From DTHT01 sp037444625 (GTDB lineage: Bacteria > Acidobacteriota > Terriglobia > Bryobacterales > Bryobacteraceae), in contig JBBIMA010000004.1 in assembly GCA_037444625.1 (NCBI GenBank), forward strand, positions 1 to 64,000: a stretch of 64,000 nucleotides of DNA. Reading direction: 5' to 3'. The position numbers were made by a program, and so were the translations under genes. Below the pieces are notes generated by a model, which saw only the letters and a program-made list of their open reading frames with translations, was not told the origin of the DNA and ran no database searches. Below, piece by piece: positions 54,818 to 62,979 of the stretch; the first letter of the stretch is position 1; every line of letters begins with the position of its first letter.

Positions 54818-55635
54818 GAGACTGCCAGGCGCCGACCGAGCGGCTTCATGCTTACTTGGATCAGGAATTACCGGCCGCCGAAGCGCTCGAACTGGAGGAG
54901 CACTTGCGCCAATGCCCGCGCTGCCGCCGGGAGTACGAAGGGGCGCGGGAGATGGCCCAGGCGATGCGCAGTGCCGGTCCGCTCTACGAGGTTCCGGAAG
55001 CCTCGCGACGACGGATGGCCGGGTTGATCGCGCGGGCCGAAACAGAGGCCGGGCGGCGCCGGCGGACGGCGGCGATCGCGGTGGCGGCCGGGTTGGCCGT
55101 GGCGGTTTTCTGGATCTCCCGGCCGGCTGCCATCCCGGACTTCGCAGGCTTCGCCGTCCAGGCGCACCGGCGCTACGCAGCGGGCGCTCTGCCGCTGGCT
55201 GTGCTGTCGGGCGATCCGGAGACCGTTTCCCGGTGGTTGCGCGAGCGTCTCAGCTTTCCCCTGAGGCTGCCGGATTACCCGGCGCCGCCGGGCGGGCGGA
55301 AGCCTTACCGGCTGGTGGGGGCGCGGCTGCTGGATTACTCGAACCAAGCTGCGGTGTTCCTGGCTTACCGGATGCAGGGGCGGCCGATATCGCTCCTGCT
55401 GAGCTCCGCCCCCCAGGCAGCCCCCGCCGGCGGCGAGCGGCGCCGCTCGGGACGGCTTATGTTTCATTTCTGGCGTCGCCAGGGGCTCGAGGTGATCTGG
55501 TGGAGCGATCAGGGCGTTCACTATGCGCTGGTCTCGGGGGTGGTGGGGGCGGAGAGCTGCGTGATTTGTCATGGCTCGGCGGCCGAACGCGTGGTAATCG
55601 AAGAGTTGCGCCCGGAGGGGCGCGGCGGTCCCTAG
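54814..55635 (+). CDS. Membrane anti-sigma factor with periplasmic CXXCH motif
   Basis: A 273-residue anti-sigma factor. Cytoplasmic zinc-type domain: C4, H30, C34, C37 (ERLHAYLDQELP, EEHLRQCPRCRREY). One membrane helix at about residues 84-101. The periplasmic part has the typical fold (LVGARLLDYSNQAAVFLAY, WWSDQGVHYALVSGV) but ends with C249-V-I-C-H253, a c-type heme attachment motif. It overlaps the sigma gene and is probably the switch of this operon. Heme or redox sensing is an inference. Confidence 0.78.
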   Translation: MRDCQAPTERLHAYLDQELPAAEALELEEHLRQCPRCRREYEGAREMAQAMRSAGPLYEVPEASRRRMAGLIARAETEAGRRRRTAAIAVAAGLAVAVFWISRPAAIPDFAGFAVQAHRRYAAGALPLAVLSGDPETVSRWLRERLSFPLRLPDYPAPPGGRKPYRLVGARLLDYSNQAAVFLAYRMQGRPISLLLSSAPQAAPAGGERRRSGRLMFHFWRRQGLEVIWWSDQGVHYALVSGVVGAESCVICHGSAAERVVIEELRPEGRGGP

Positions 55636-55654
55636 GGCGAGCGTGGGCTTGCCT

Positions 55655-55660
55655 TATAAT
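55655..55660 (+). promoter_or_regulatory. -10 element upstream of the S9 peptidase
   Basis: A perfect TATAAT 38 bp before ATG 55698, without a good -35 at 17 bp. Confidence 0.35.
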
Positions 55661-55697
55661 GGCACTCCGGTGAATCGCTTCCCAGGAGAGGGGTCGC

Positions 55698-57800
55698 ATG
55701 CTTGCACTACCGGCTTTTCTCGCCCTTGCTCTGACGGCTTCCGCCGGCAAGGCGCCCATCACTCACGAGGACGTCTGGCTGATGCCGCGGGTCGGCGCGC
55801 CCGCCGTCAGCCCGGACGGCAAGTGGGTGGTGGTCTCCGTCCTGGAGCCGGCCTATGAGGACGGCAAACAGGTCTCGGACCTGTGGATCGTGCCCGCCGA
55901 CGGCAGCGCGCCTGCCCGCCGGCTGACCTCCACGCGAGGACCGGAGAGCGGCCTCGCCTGGTCGCCCGATTCCACCCGCATCGCCTTCACGGCCAGGCGC
56001 GAGGGCGACGAGACCCCGCAGGTCTACGTGCTCTCGCTGGCCGGCGGCGAAGCCCAGCGGGTCACTTCGCTTTCCACCGGCGCGTTCGATCCGCAGTTCA
56101 GCCCGGACGGGCGGCGGCTGCTGTTTCAGAGCAACGTCTTCCCCGGCGCGGCCGACGACGAGGCCAACAAGAAAATCCTCGAGGAGCGCAAGCAGCGCAA
56201 GTACAACGTCCGCATCTTCGAGAGCTTTCCCATTCGCCGCTGGGACCGCTGGCTGGAGGAGCGCCGCCCCCACGTCTTCCTCCAGAGCCTCGAGCCCGGC
56301 GCCAAGGCCCGCGACCTGCTGGCGGGAACCCGGCTGGCCGCCGAGCCGGGCTTCGGCGGCAGCGGCGGGGGCATGAGCGGCGAGGAGAATCTCCAGGCGG
56401 TGTGGGCGCCCGACGGCCGGAGCATCGTCTTCGCCGCCACGCGCAATCGCAACGTGGAGGCTTACGACTTCTCGAGCCTGCACCTCTACCGCATCCCGGC
56501 CGAGGGCGGGGAGCCTGAGCCGCTGACTTCGGGCCGCGACAGTTACTCCCGGCCCGCATTCCGTCCCGACGGGGGAGCCCTCTACATGCTGCACACCCGG
56601 CGCGACGACAAGCGCCTCTACAGCCTGCGCCGCCTGGCCATGCTGCCCTGGCCGCCCGCCGGCCCGCCCCGCCTGCTGAGCGAGAGCTTCGACCGCTCGG
56701 TGGATAGCTTCGCCTTCGCTCCCGACAGCCGAACCATCTATTTGACCGCCGAGGAGCACGGCCACGACAAGATCTTCACCCTGCCGGCCGGAGGCGGCCG
56801 GACCAGGCTCGCTTTCGAGGTTACTTCGGGCTGCTACTCAAACCTCGTGATCGCCGAAAAGGCGCCTCAGCCCGTCCTCATCGCCAACTTTACCAGCATG
56901 ATCCAGCCGCCCGAGGTGGTGCGGGTGGATGCGGCCGCCGGCCGCCATCACAACTTGACCTCCTTCAGCCGGGAACGCGCCTCGCGCATAGACTGGCAGC
57001 CGCCCCGCCACTTCTGGTTCACCGCCTCCACCGGCCGGCGAATCCACAACATGATCGTGCTGCCACCCGCCTTCGACGAATCCAAGAAGTACCCCCTGCT
57101 GGTGTTCATGCACGGCGGCCCGCACAATATGTGGAAGGATCAGTTCTTCATCCGCTGGAACTTCCATTACCTCGCCTCGCCCGGCTATGTGGTCTTGATG
57201 ACCAACTACACGGGCTCGAGCGGCTTCGGCGAGGAGTTTGCCGACGCCATCAATCGCGACGCCTTGCGCGGCCCGGCCGGCGAGATCAACGAGGCGGCCG
57301 ATGAAGCGATCCGCCGCTTTCCTTTCATTGACGGGCGCCGGCAGGCGGCCGGCGGCGCCAGCTACGGCGGCTATCTGGCCAACTGGATGGAAGGCCACAC
57401 CACGCGCTACCGCACCATCTTCAACCACGCCGGTCTGACCAACAACGAATCCATGTGGGGCACCACCGACGGGGGCTACTTCTGGGAGCGCCGCTTCGGC
57501 AGCCCGCCCTGGGAGGGGGGCGCCCAATGGCAGGATCAGAATCCTTTCCGCTACGCCGCGAATTTCCGCACGCCCATGTTCATCTCCCACGGCGAGCAGG
57601 ATTTCCGCGTGCCCATCTCGCAGGCTCTGGAGATCTACAAGCTGCTCCAGCGGCGGCGGGTGCCCGCCCGGATGCTGATCTTTCCCGAGGAGAATCACTG
57701 GGTCCTCAAGGGAGAGAACAACCGGTATCTGTTCCAGGAGCTGTTCGCCTGGCTGAAGAAATACCTGGAGCCCGAGACGCCGCCCGCCGCGGGGAATTGA
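55698..57800 (+). CDS. S9 family serine peptidase (prolyl oligopeptidase-like), secreted
   Basis: A 700-residue exopeptidase-type protein: signal peptide (LALPAFLALALTASAG), a WD-like N-terminal propeller (GAPAVSPDGKWVVVSV, DPQFSPDGRRLLFQSN), and a C-terminal alpha/beta-hydrolase with Ser in GGASYGGYLANW, Asp in ISHGEQDFRVP and His in EENHWVLK. It cleaves short peptides in the periplasm or outside. GGAGAGGGG lies upstream of the ATG. Confidence 0.88.
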   Translation: MLALPAFLALALTASAGKAPITHEDVWLMPRVGAPAVSPDGKWVVVSVLEPAYEDGKQVSDLWIVPADGSAPARRLTSTRGPESGLAWSPDSTRIAFTARREGDETPQVYVLSLAGGEAQRVTSLSTGAFDPQFSPDGRRLLFQSNVFPGAADDEANKKILEERKQRKYNVRIFESFPIRRWDRWLEERRPHVFLQSLEPGAKARDLLAGTRLAAEPGFGGSGGGMSGEENLQAVWAPDGRSIVFAATRNRNVEAYDFSSLHLYRIPAEGGEPEPLTSGRDSYSRPAFRPDGGALYMLHTRRDDKRLYSLRRLAMLPWPPAGPPRLLSESFDRSVDSFAFAPDSRTIYLTAEEHGHDKIFTLPAGGGRTRLAFEVTSGCYSNLVIAEKAPQPVLIANFTSMIQPPEVVRVDAAAGRHHNLTSFSRERASRIDWQPPRHFWFTASTGRRIHNMIVLPPAFDESKKYPLLVFMHGGPHNMWKDQFFIRWNFHYLASPGYVVLMTNYTGSSGFGEEFADAINRDALRGPAGEINEAADEAIRRFPFIDGRRQAAGGASYGGYLANWMEGHTTRYRTIFNHAGLTNNESMWGTTDGGYFWERRFGSPPWEGGAQWQDQNPFRYAANFRTPMFISHGEQDFRVPISQALEIYKLLQRRRVPARMLIFPEENHWVLKGENNRYLFQELFAWLKKYLEPETPPAAGN

Positions 57801-57823
57801 GGGCTGCTCGTCGGCGACAAGGC

Positions 57824-57856
57824 GGGTCTTGTGGGACCGCTTGCGGAGGAAGACCC
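57824..57856. terminator. Nested hairpin between convergent genes
   Basis: GGGTCTT/AAGACCC (57824-57830, 57850-57856) encloses CCGC-TT-GCGG (57837-57846). It lies between the convergent S9 peptidase and GHMP kinase genes and could terminate both, but lacks a T-run. Confidence 0.35.
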
Positions 57857-57900
57857 TCGCCCGGCCCAAGGATTTCACCGACGGCGCGGCGGGCTCGGAG

Positions 57901-58953
57901 TTACGCGGCCGACTCCCAGACCCGCAGGCCGAACCGGCTCAGGAAGATCGGAATGTGGCGGTAGCGGGGGTCGGCCGCTTCGATCTCGCGGATCATGGCC
58001 CGCTTGGCCGCGCGGTCCGGCCCGCTCAGCAGGCTGACCGAGCCCCCCGCCCCGCCCGCCCCGTTGACCTTCCAGCCCAGGGCGCCGCAAGCGCGGGCGA
58101 TCTCGATGATGCGCCGGTGATGCGGCCCCACCAGCGCCGGGTGCAGGTCGGCTTGCGCCTCGGTGTTCTCGATCATCGCCCGGCCCAGGGCGGCAAAATC
58201 GCCCGCGTAAAGCGCATCGCGCGATTTCTCGGCCGTGGCCCGCAGGGGCGCGAGCTGGGGCGCGTCGGGCCCGGCGTCCTCCAGCGAGCGGATCACCATC
58301 TGGTGGACCTCCGAAGAGGCGTGCGCCTCGCCCACGAAAATCAGCGAGAGACGCGCTTCCAGCTCCCACCAGACGGCGTCCGGCAGGCGGATCGGGCTGA
58401 CCGCCGCGTGCGGGTAGCGGAACATCTCGATGTAGTTGATGCCGCCGTAGGCGGAGGCGATCTGGTCCTGGATGCCGCATTGCTGGCGGAGCAGCTCGGT
58501 CTCGATCTTCTGCGCGGCCAGAGCCACCTCGTGGGCCGTCATGCGCCCGGGAGTGAGGCAATCCAGCGCGCCGATCAAGGCCACGCTGACCGCGGCCGAA
58601 GTGCCGGTCGAGGCGCCGGCCGGCGCTTCGCTGTGGATCCAGACCTCCAGAGCGACGCGCTCGGGCACGCCCATGTACTCGATGGCGGCCTCCAACAACG
58701 GGTGCTTGTCGTAGATGCCGCGGGGCGGCGCGATGCTGTAGCGCTGGCCGTAATCTTCGGCGTGGATGAAGACGCGGTCGGCTTCGCCCCGGTGCTCGCG
58801 CACGCGCACCTGCACTTCGGCGTAGGGATAGACCGCGATGTTGAACACCTTGCCCCGCCCGGCGAACCAGGTGTCGGTCCAGCCGCCGTTGTCGCAGATG
58901 CGGATGGGGGCGGCCGCGTTGACCACCCGCAGCAGCCTGCCCGTGGAGCTCAC
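57901..58953 (-). CDS. GHMP kinase (heptose- or sugar-kinase-like)
   Basis: The 350-residue protein has the GHMP phosphate loop APAGASTGTSAAVSVALIGAL and an N-terminal APIRICDNGGWTDT motif typical of D-glycero-D-manno-heptose 7-phosphate kinase and fucose kinases; the C-terminal GWKVNGAGGAGGSVSLL is the third GHMP motif. It phosphorylates a sugar. The GTG start overlaps the TGA of the upstream oxidoreductase gene (GTGA). Confidence 0.8.
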   Translation of the reverse strand: MSSTGRLLRVVNAAAPIRICDNGGWTDTWFAGRGKVFNIAVYPYAEVQVRVREHRGEADRVFIHAEDYGQRYSIAPPRGIYDKHPLLEAAIEYMGVPERVALEVWIHSEAPAGASTGTSAAVSVALIGALDCLTPGRMTAHEVALAAQKIETELLRQQCGIQDQIASAYGGINYIEMFRYPHAAVSPIRLPDAVWWELEARLSLIFVGEAHASSEVHQMVIRSLEDAGPDAPQLAPLRATAEKSRDALYAGDFAALGRAMIENTEAQADLHPALVGPHHRRIIEIARACGALGWKVNGAGGAGGSVSLLSGPDRAAKRAMIREIEAADPRYRHIPIFLSRFGLRVWESAA

Positions 58954-60200
58954 CGGAACTGGTAGAGGCCGGGCACGGGCAGCGGCGGGGCTTCGATCGC
59001 GGTCTGGTAGCCGAACTCCTTGGGCATCAGGTCCTGCTGGGAGGCCATGATCTGCTCCCAGGTGATCTCCTGGCCCGAGTAAGCCGACTCGCGCGCCATG
59101 ATGCAGGTCATCGTGCTTTCGGCCACCGCCATGCCGTGGTTGATGTAGGGACCGTCGCCCAGGATGCTCTTCACCATGTTGATGTGCTCTTGGACCTGGC
59201 CGTTGATGCCCTTGGTCCCCAGATCGGTCCCGTTGGAGCGGCCCTTCGAGCCCACGATCAAATCGTCCACCTTACGGTAGCAGCCCTGCGGATACTGGCG
59301 GCAGTGGCTGGAGTAGTGCACTCCGTTCGGGTAGACGAAATCCGAGGCCAGGTGGTCGTAAATGTTGCCGTAGAGTTCCTCCCGGGGCCGCCAGGCGGCT
59401 CCCCCGGAGGCCACCACGCGCGCCGGGTGCGTCCCCATCACCCAGTTGATGAAGTCAATGTTGTGGAAGTGCTGCTCGACGATCTGGTCGCCGCACAGCC
59501 AGAGGAACGAGTACCAGTTGCGGTGCTGCCACTCCATGTCCCCCCACTTGGGGTCGCGCGCCTTGGCGTGCATCACCGGACCGCTCAGGTAGTTCGAGTA
59601 CAGGGCCAGGATCTCTCCGATGGCGCCGTCCTGGATTTTCTGCACGGTCTCGATGTACTCGCGCGAGGAGCGCCGCTGGGCGCCGGACATCACGGTCAGT
59701 TTCTTTTCCTCGGCCTTGCGGGCGGCGGCCATGAAGCGCCGGCAGCCGACCGCATCGGTGGCCACGGGCTTCTCGGTGAAGACGTGCTTGCCGGCCTCGA
59801 CGGCGGCCTCGAAATGGACGGGGCGCCAGCCGGGCGGAGTGCAGAGCATCACGATGTCCACTTCGGAGGCGATCAGTTTCTTGTAGGCGTCGAAGCCGAT
59901 GAAGCGGTGTTCGGGATCCACCTTGATGCGCTCGGCGAACTGCGGATTGCTCTTCAGCTTCGCCAGGTTGCGCTCCAGATGGTCCTCGAAGAGGTCGGCC
60001 ATCGCCACGATCTCGACGTTCGGGTTGCCCGTGAGGATGTCGCGCACGGCGCCGGTTCCCCGGCCGCCCACGCCGATCAGGCCGGCTTTGAGCGTGCTCG
60101 GCGCCCAGCCGCGCACCAGCTCCGGGCGGACGATGGTGAAGGTCGTCGCGCCGGCCCCGGCTTTGCCGAGAAACGACCGGCGGGAAAAGGTCTCCGACAT
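58950..60200 (-). CDS. Gfo/Idh/MocA oxidoreductase with Tat signal (copy A)
   Basis: A 416-residue NAD(P)-dependent sugar dehydrogenase: Tat signal SRRSFLGKAGAG, Rossmann loop AGLIGVGGRGTGAV, the EKP motif (TEKPVATDAVG), and a C-terminal domain with GDMEWQHRNW and HNIDFINWVMGTHP. Its neighbour at 60213 is a clear paralogue in the same orientation. Substrate unknown. Confidence 0.85.
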   Translation of the reverse strand: MSETFSRRSFLGKAGAGATTFTIVRPELVRGWAPSTLKAGLIGVGGRGTGAVRDILTGNPNVEIVAMADLFEDHLERNLAKLKSNPQFAERIKVDPEHRFIGFDAYKKLIASEVDIVMLCTPPGWRPVHFEAAVEAGKHVFTEKPVATDAVGCRRFMAAARKAEEKKLTVMSGAQRRSSREYIETVQKIQDGAIGEILALYSNYLSGPVMHAKARDPKWGDMEWQHRNWYSFLWLCGDQIVEQHFHNIDFINWVMGTHPARVVASGGAAWRPREELYGNIYDHLASDFVYPNGVHYSSHCRQYPQGCYRKVDDLIVGSKGRSNGTDLGTKGINGQVQEHINMVKSILGDGPYINHGMAVAESTMTCIMARESAYSGQEITWEQIMASQQDLMPKEFGYQTAIEAPPLPVPGLYQFR

Positions 60201-60212
60201 GGTTCCTCCTGT

Positions 60213-61517
60213 TCAGATGAACTTGTACTGGCCGGGCACGGGCAGGGGCGTCGGCTCCAGCCGGGCGTCGTAACTGAAGGCCTTGGGATAGAGGTCCAGC
60301 TTCGAGTTCATGACCATCTCCCAGGTGATTTCCTGGCCGGAATAGGCCGCTTCCCGGCCCATGATGCAGGTCATGGTGCTCTCGGCCACCGCCATGGCCT
60401 CATTGATGTACGGCCCGTTGCCCAGGATGCTGTTGACCATGTCAATGTGCTCCTGGACGTAAGGATCTATCCCCTTGGTTCCCATATCCCGGCAGTTGGT
60501 GCGGCCCTTGGTTCCCACCAGCAGCTCGCTCACGTTGCGGTAAATATGCTTCAGGTTGGGATACTGCCGGCAGTAACTCGACAGGTGAACGCCGTTGGGA
60601 TAGACGAAATCGGCCGCGATGTGATCGTAAATGTTGCCGTAGACCTCCTCCCGCGGCCGCCAGGCCGCCCCGCCGGAGGCCGACACCCGCACCGGGTGCG
60701 TCCCCATGAACCAGTTGCAGACGTCGATGTTGTGCAGGTGCTGCTCGACGATCTGATCGCCGCACAGCCAGACGTACGAGTACCAGTTGCGGTTCTGATA
60801 CTCCATGTCGCCCCACTTGGGATTGCGCCGGCCTTTCTCCCCCGGCCAGTTGGGCCCCTGGAACTGGAGTACCGGCGTGCCGATCCAGTAGGCGTAGCAG
60901 GCCGCGATCTCCCCGATCGCTCCCTCCCGCACCTTCTGCCAGGTCTCGACGTACTCCCGCTGCGAGCGCCGCTGGGCGCCCGACTTCACGGTGAGCTTCA
61001 GCTCCTCGGATTTCCTGGCGGCCGCCATGAAGCGCCGGCAGCCCACCGGATCGGTGGCGAACGGCTTCTCGCAGAAGACGTGTTTGCGTGCTTCCACCGC
61101 AGCCTCGAAGTGCTCCGGCCGGTAGCCGGGCGGAGTGGCCAGCAGCACGATGTCAATCTCGGAGGCCAGCACCTTCTTGTAGCCGTCGAAACCTACGAAA
61201 CGGTGTTCCGGGCTTACCTTGACCCGGTCCGCGATCCCGGCGTTGCGCGGCGCCTCTTTGAGCTGGCGGTAGGACTTCTCCAGGCGGTCCTCGAAGATGT
61301 CGCACATGGCGACGAATTCCACGTTGGGGCAGCCGTTCAGGATGTTCTCCACCGCCTGGGTGCCGCGCCCGCCGCAGCCCACCAGGCCGGCCCGCAGAGT
61401 GGCCGCTCCCACCCCGCGCACCTGCTCCGGCTTTACGATCAGGAAGGCCGAGGCCGCCGAACCTCGGGCGGCCGAAGATTTCAAGAAGGACCTGCGGGAG
61501 ATTGCTTCATTCGGCAT
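60213..61517 (-). CDS. Gfo/Idh/MocA oxidoreductase with Tat signal (copy B)
   Basis: A 434-residue paralogue of the gene at 58950, 12 bp apart. Tat signal ISRRSFLKSSAARG, Rossmann loop AGLVGCGGRGTQAV, CEKPFATDPVG. GDMEYQNRNW and HNIDVCNWFMGTHP align with copy A. The ATG at 61517 was chosen because the Shine-Dalgarno GAGG is 9 nt upstream; an ATG at 61526 is too close. The tandem pair points to a duplication. Confidence 0.85.
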   Translation of the reverse strand: MPNEAISRRSFLKSSAARGSAASAFLIVKPEQVRGVGAATLRAGLVGCGGRGTQAVENILNGCPNVEFVAMCDIFEDRLEKSYRQLKEAPRNAGIADRVKVSPEHRFVGFDGYKKVLASEIDIVLLATPPGYRPEHFEAAVEARKHVFCEKPFATDPVGCRRFMAAARKSEELKLTVKSGAQRRSQREYVETWQKVREGAIGEIAACYAYWIGTPVLQFQGPNWPGEKGRRNPKWGDMEYQNRNWYSYVWLCGDQIVEQHLHNIDVCNWFMGTHPVRVSASGGAAWRPREEVYGNIYDHIAADFVYPNGVHLSSYCRQYPNLKHIYRNVSELLVGTKGRTNCRDMGTKGIDPYVQEHIDMVNSILGNGPYINEAMAVAESTMTCIMGREAAYSGQEITWEMVMNSKLDLYPKAFSYDARLEPTPLPVPGQYKFI

Positions 61518-61564
61518 GGGACACATTCCTCAGGCAGCCTATTGTATCCCATGACCGCCGGCCG

Positions 61565-62065
61565 TCAAGCCCCGCCGCGCCTTTCGAACCGGCCGTCGGC
61601 CAGGCGCCGTCGCCGGTCGGCCTGGGCGAACCAGCCGGTGCGCCTCACCCGGTAGCAATCGAACTCCGGCACGTAGGGCTTGATATCCAACAAGGGAGTG
61701 CCGTCCAGCATGTCCACGTCGGCCACCCTCAGCAGGCCGCCTTCCACGCGCAGCAGCCTCACGGCCGACATGCCGATGGCGTTAGGCCGGCAGGGTGCTC
61801 GGGTGGCAAACAACCCGCGCTCGCACTGGTCCAGGTAAGGAACCACTCGCAGGCTGGCCTCCGCGGCCCGGTCGAACCAGTACAGCAGCCAGATGCGCTC
61901 GAAACCCTCCAGATCCTTCAGCCCCTCGCGGTACTTCTCGAAGACCTCCACCGTGCCTCTGGCGCCTTGGGCGCGCCGGGGCTGGATGGGCGTGTGGGGC
62001 GCCTGGCGGAAGGGCGTGTGGATCACGCCGATTGGTTTGAGACGAACGATCTTCGCCGCGGGCAT
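61565..62065 (-). CDS. trmO: tRNA (t6A37) N6-methyltransferase TrmO
   Basis: TrmO methylates t6A37 of some tRNAs to m6t6A using SAM. The 166-residue protein starts with IGVIHTPFRQAPHTPIQPRRA and has FERIWLLYWFDRA, APCRPNAIGMSAVRLL and DGTPLLDIKPYVPEFD, the family motifs of the TsaA/UPF0066 fold. It depends on the t6A made by TsaD, also in this window (10537). Confidence 0.88.
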   Translation of the reverse strand: MPAAKIVRLKPIGVIHTPFRQAPHTPIQPRRAQGARGTVEVFEKYREGLKDLEGFERIWLLYWFDRAAEASLRVVPYLDQCERGLFATRAPCRPNAIGMSAVRLLRVEGGLLRVADVDMLDGTPLLDIKPYVPEFDCYRVRRTGWFAQADRRRRLADGRFERRGGA

Positions 62066-62214
62066 CCGCCTTATTGTCTCCCAGTATCAGGCGATTCGCG
62101 GCCTGCCGGGGTAAGGCTCAGCTCGCCGTTGGGCATCGCCGCGCACAGTGCGGGATTCGCCGGGGCCGGCGACCGCGATTGCGGACCGGCCGGTTGATCC
62201 CTCCGGCGGGCGCC

Positions 62215-62589
62215 TCACGCTCCCTCGGTCTGCTCAGGCGCCTTGGCTCGGCCCGAGAGCTCCGCCAGGCGCCGGGTGACCGCGTCAAGCTGAGCCCGGA
62301 GGCATTCGGCGCGGCGTTTGAGAAACTCCGTCTCGGCCTCCAAGGGTGGCGCCGCCGAAGGCGCCGCAGCCGCGCGGCCGAAGCGCATCCAGCCGGGCAG
62401 GCCCGTGATTCGGAACATGTTGCGCCGGCCGTGCCCGGCCCCGCCGCACCACCAGCCCTGTCCCCCGCCGAATCCGGGTCCCATTGCCGGGTTCGCGTAA
62501 CCAGGACTCCCGAATCCCGCGCAATAGCCGGCCTTCCTGCCGGTCATGGGGCCCAGGCCGGCCGGCCCGCGCCGATTTCCGAATGGCAT
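62215..62589 (-). CDS. DUF5320-like small glycine-rich protein (coiled-coil end)
   Basis: A 124-residue protein: glycine-rich N-terminus with GPMTGRKAGYCAGF, WWCGGAGHGRRNMFR, then an Ala-rich linker and a coiled-coil end (ETEFLKRRAECLRAQLDAVTRRLAEL). The pattern matches DUF5320 proteins, which often accompany dinitrogenase-cofactor-like (NifX) genes. GAGGAGG lies 6 nt upstream of the ATG. It lies 25 bp after the related small gene. Confidence 0.65.
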   Translation of the reverse strand: MPFGNRRGPAGLGPMTGRKAGYCAGFGSPGYANPAMGPGFGGGQGWWCGGAGHGRRNMFRITGLPGWMRFGRAAAAPSAAPPLEAETEFLKRRAECLRAQLDAVTRRLAELSGRAKAPEQTEGA

Positions 62590-62614
62590 CTGGAACCTCC
62601 TCTTGGCTGTCGAA

Positions 62615-62830
62615 TTAGGTTTGCACCTGCGGGTTGCCGCCGCGTCCACGGCCGAAGCGCCGCCCTCCACCGGGACGGAGCGCCCGGCCGCCGCGGATCC
62701 CTGGGGCGCAATCCTCGGGACGCCCCGCCGGCGCGGCGGCGCCGGTCTGACCCTGACGGCGGCAGTGGCCGCCGCCACGGCCGGTTTGCGGGCCCCTTCC
62801 GGCGGGCCCGGTCCCATCGCGCATGGGCAT
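62615..62830 (-). CDS. Small DUF5320-like protein
   Basis: A 71-residue protein with the family start MPMRDGTGPAGRGPQTGRGGG and a single cysteine in GGGHCRRQ, then an Arg/Gly-rich tail. GGAGG lies 7 nt upstream. It heads a two-gene unit with the 124-residue protein, controlled by the promoter/operator at 62876-62921. Confidence 0.6.
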   Translation of the reverse strand: MPMRDGTGPAGRGPQTGRGGGHCRRQGQTGAAAPAGRPEDCAPGIRGGRALRPGGGRRFGRGRGGNPQVQT

Positions 62831-62875
62831 GGGGAAGCCTCCTTGGAGCGGCGGCCGGAGGGGCCGCCGCGGGTT

Positions 62876-62921
62876 AGATGTATTCTACATCTAGAATAAA
62901 CCTACCCCCATGCCCTGTCAA
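62876..62921 (-). promoter_or_regulatory. Promoter overlapped by two interlocked palindromes
   Basis: Read on the minus strand: TTGACA (62921-62916), 17-bp spacer, TATTCT (62898-62893). AGATGTA/TACATCT (62876-62892) and TATTCTA/TAGAATA (62881-62898) are perfect 7-bp dyads that overlap each other, the -10 and the start point, as expected of a repressor operator. A GC-rich 8-bp hairpin (62849-62869) lies in the leader. Confidence 0.65.
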
Positions 62922-62979
62922 GCTCCCCTTCGCCCGCTCGCTGCCGGCCGCTATCGCAGCCGCCCGCCTCCAGCCCTCC

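Noticed and set aside
59136..61655. Open frame of 839 codons on the plus strand
   Set aside because: Antisense to the two Gfo/Idh/MocA genes; translation has no recognisable domain.
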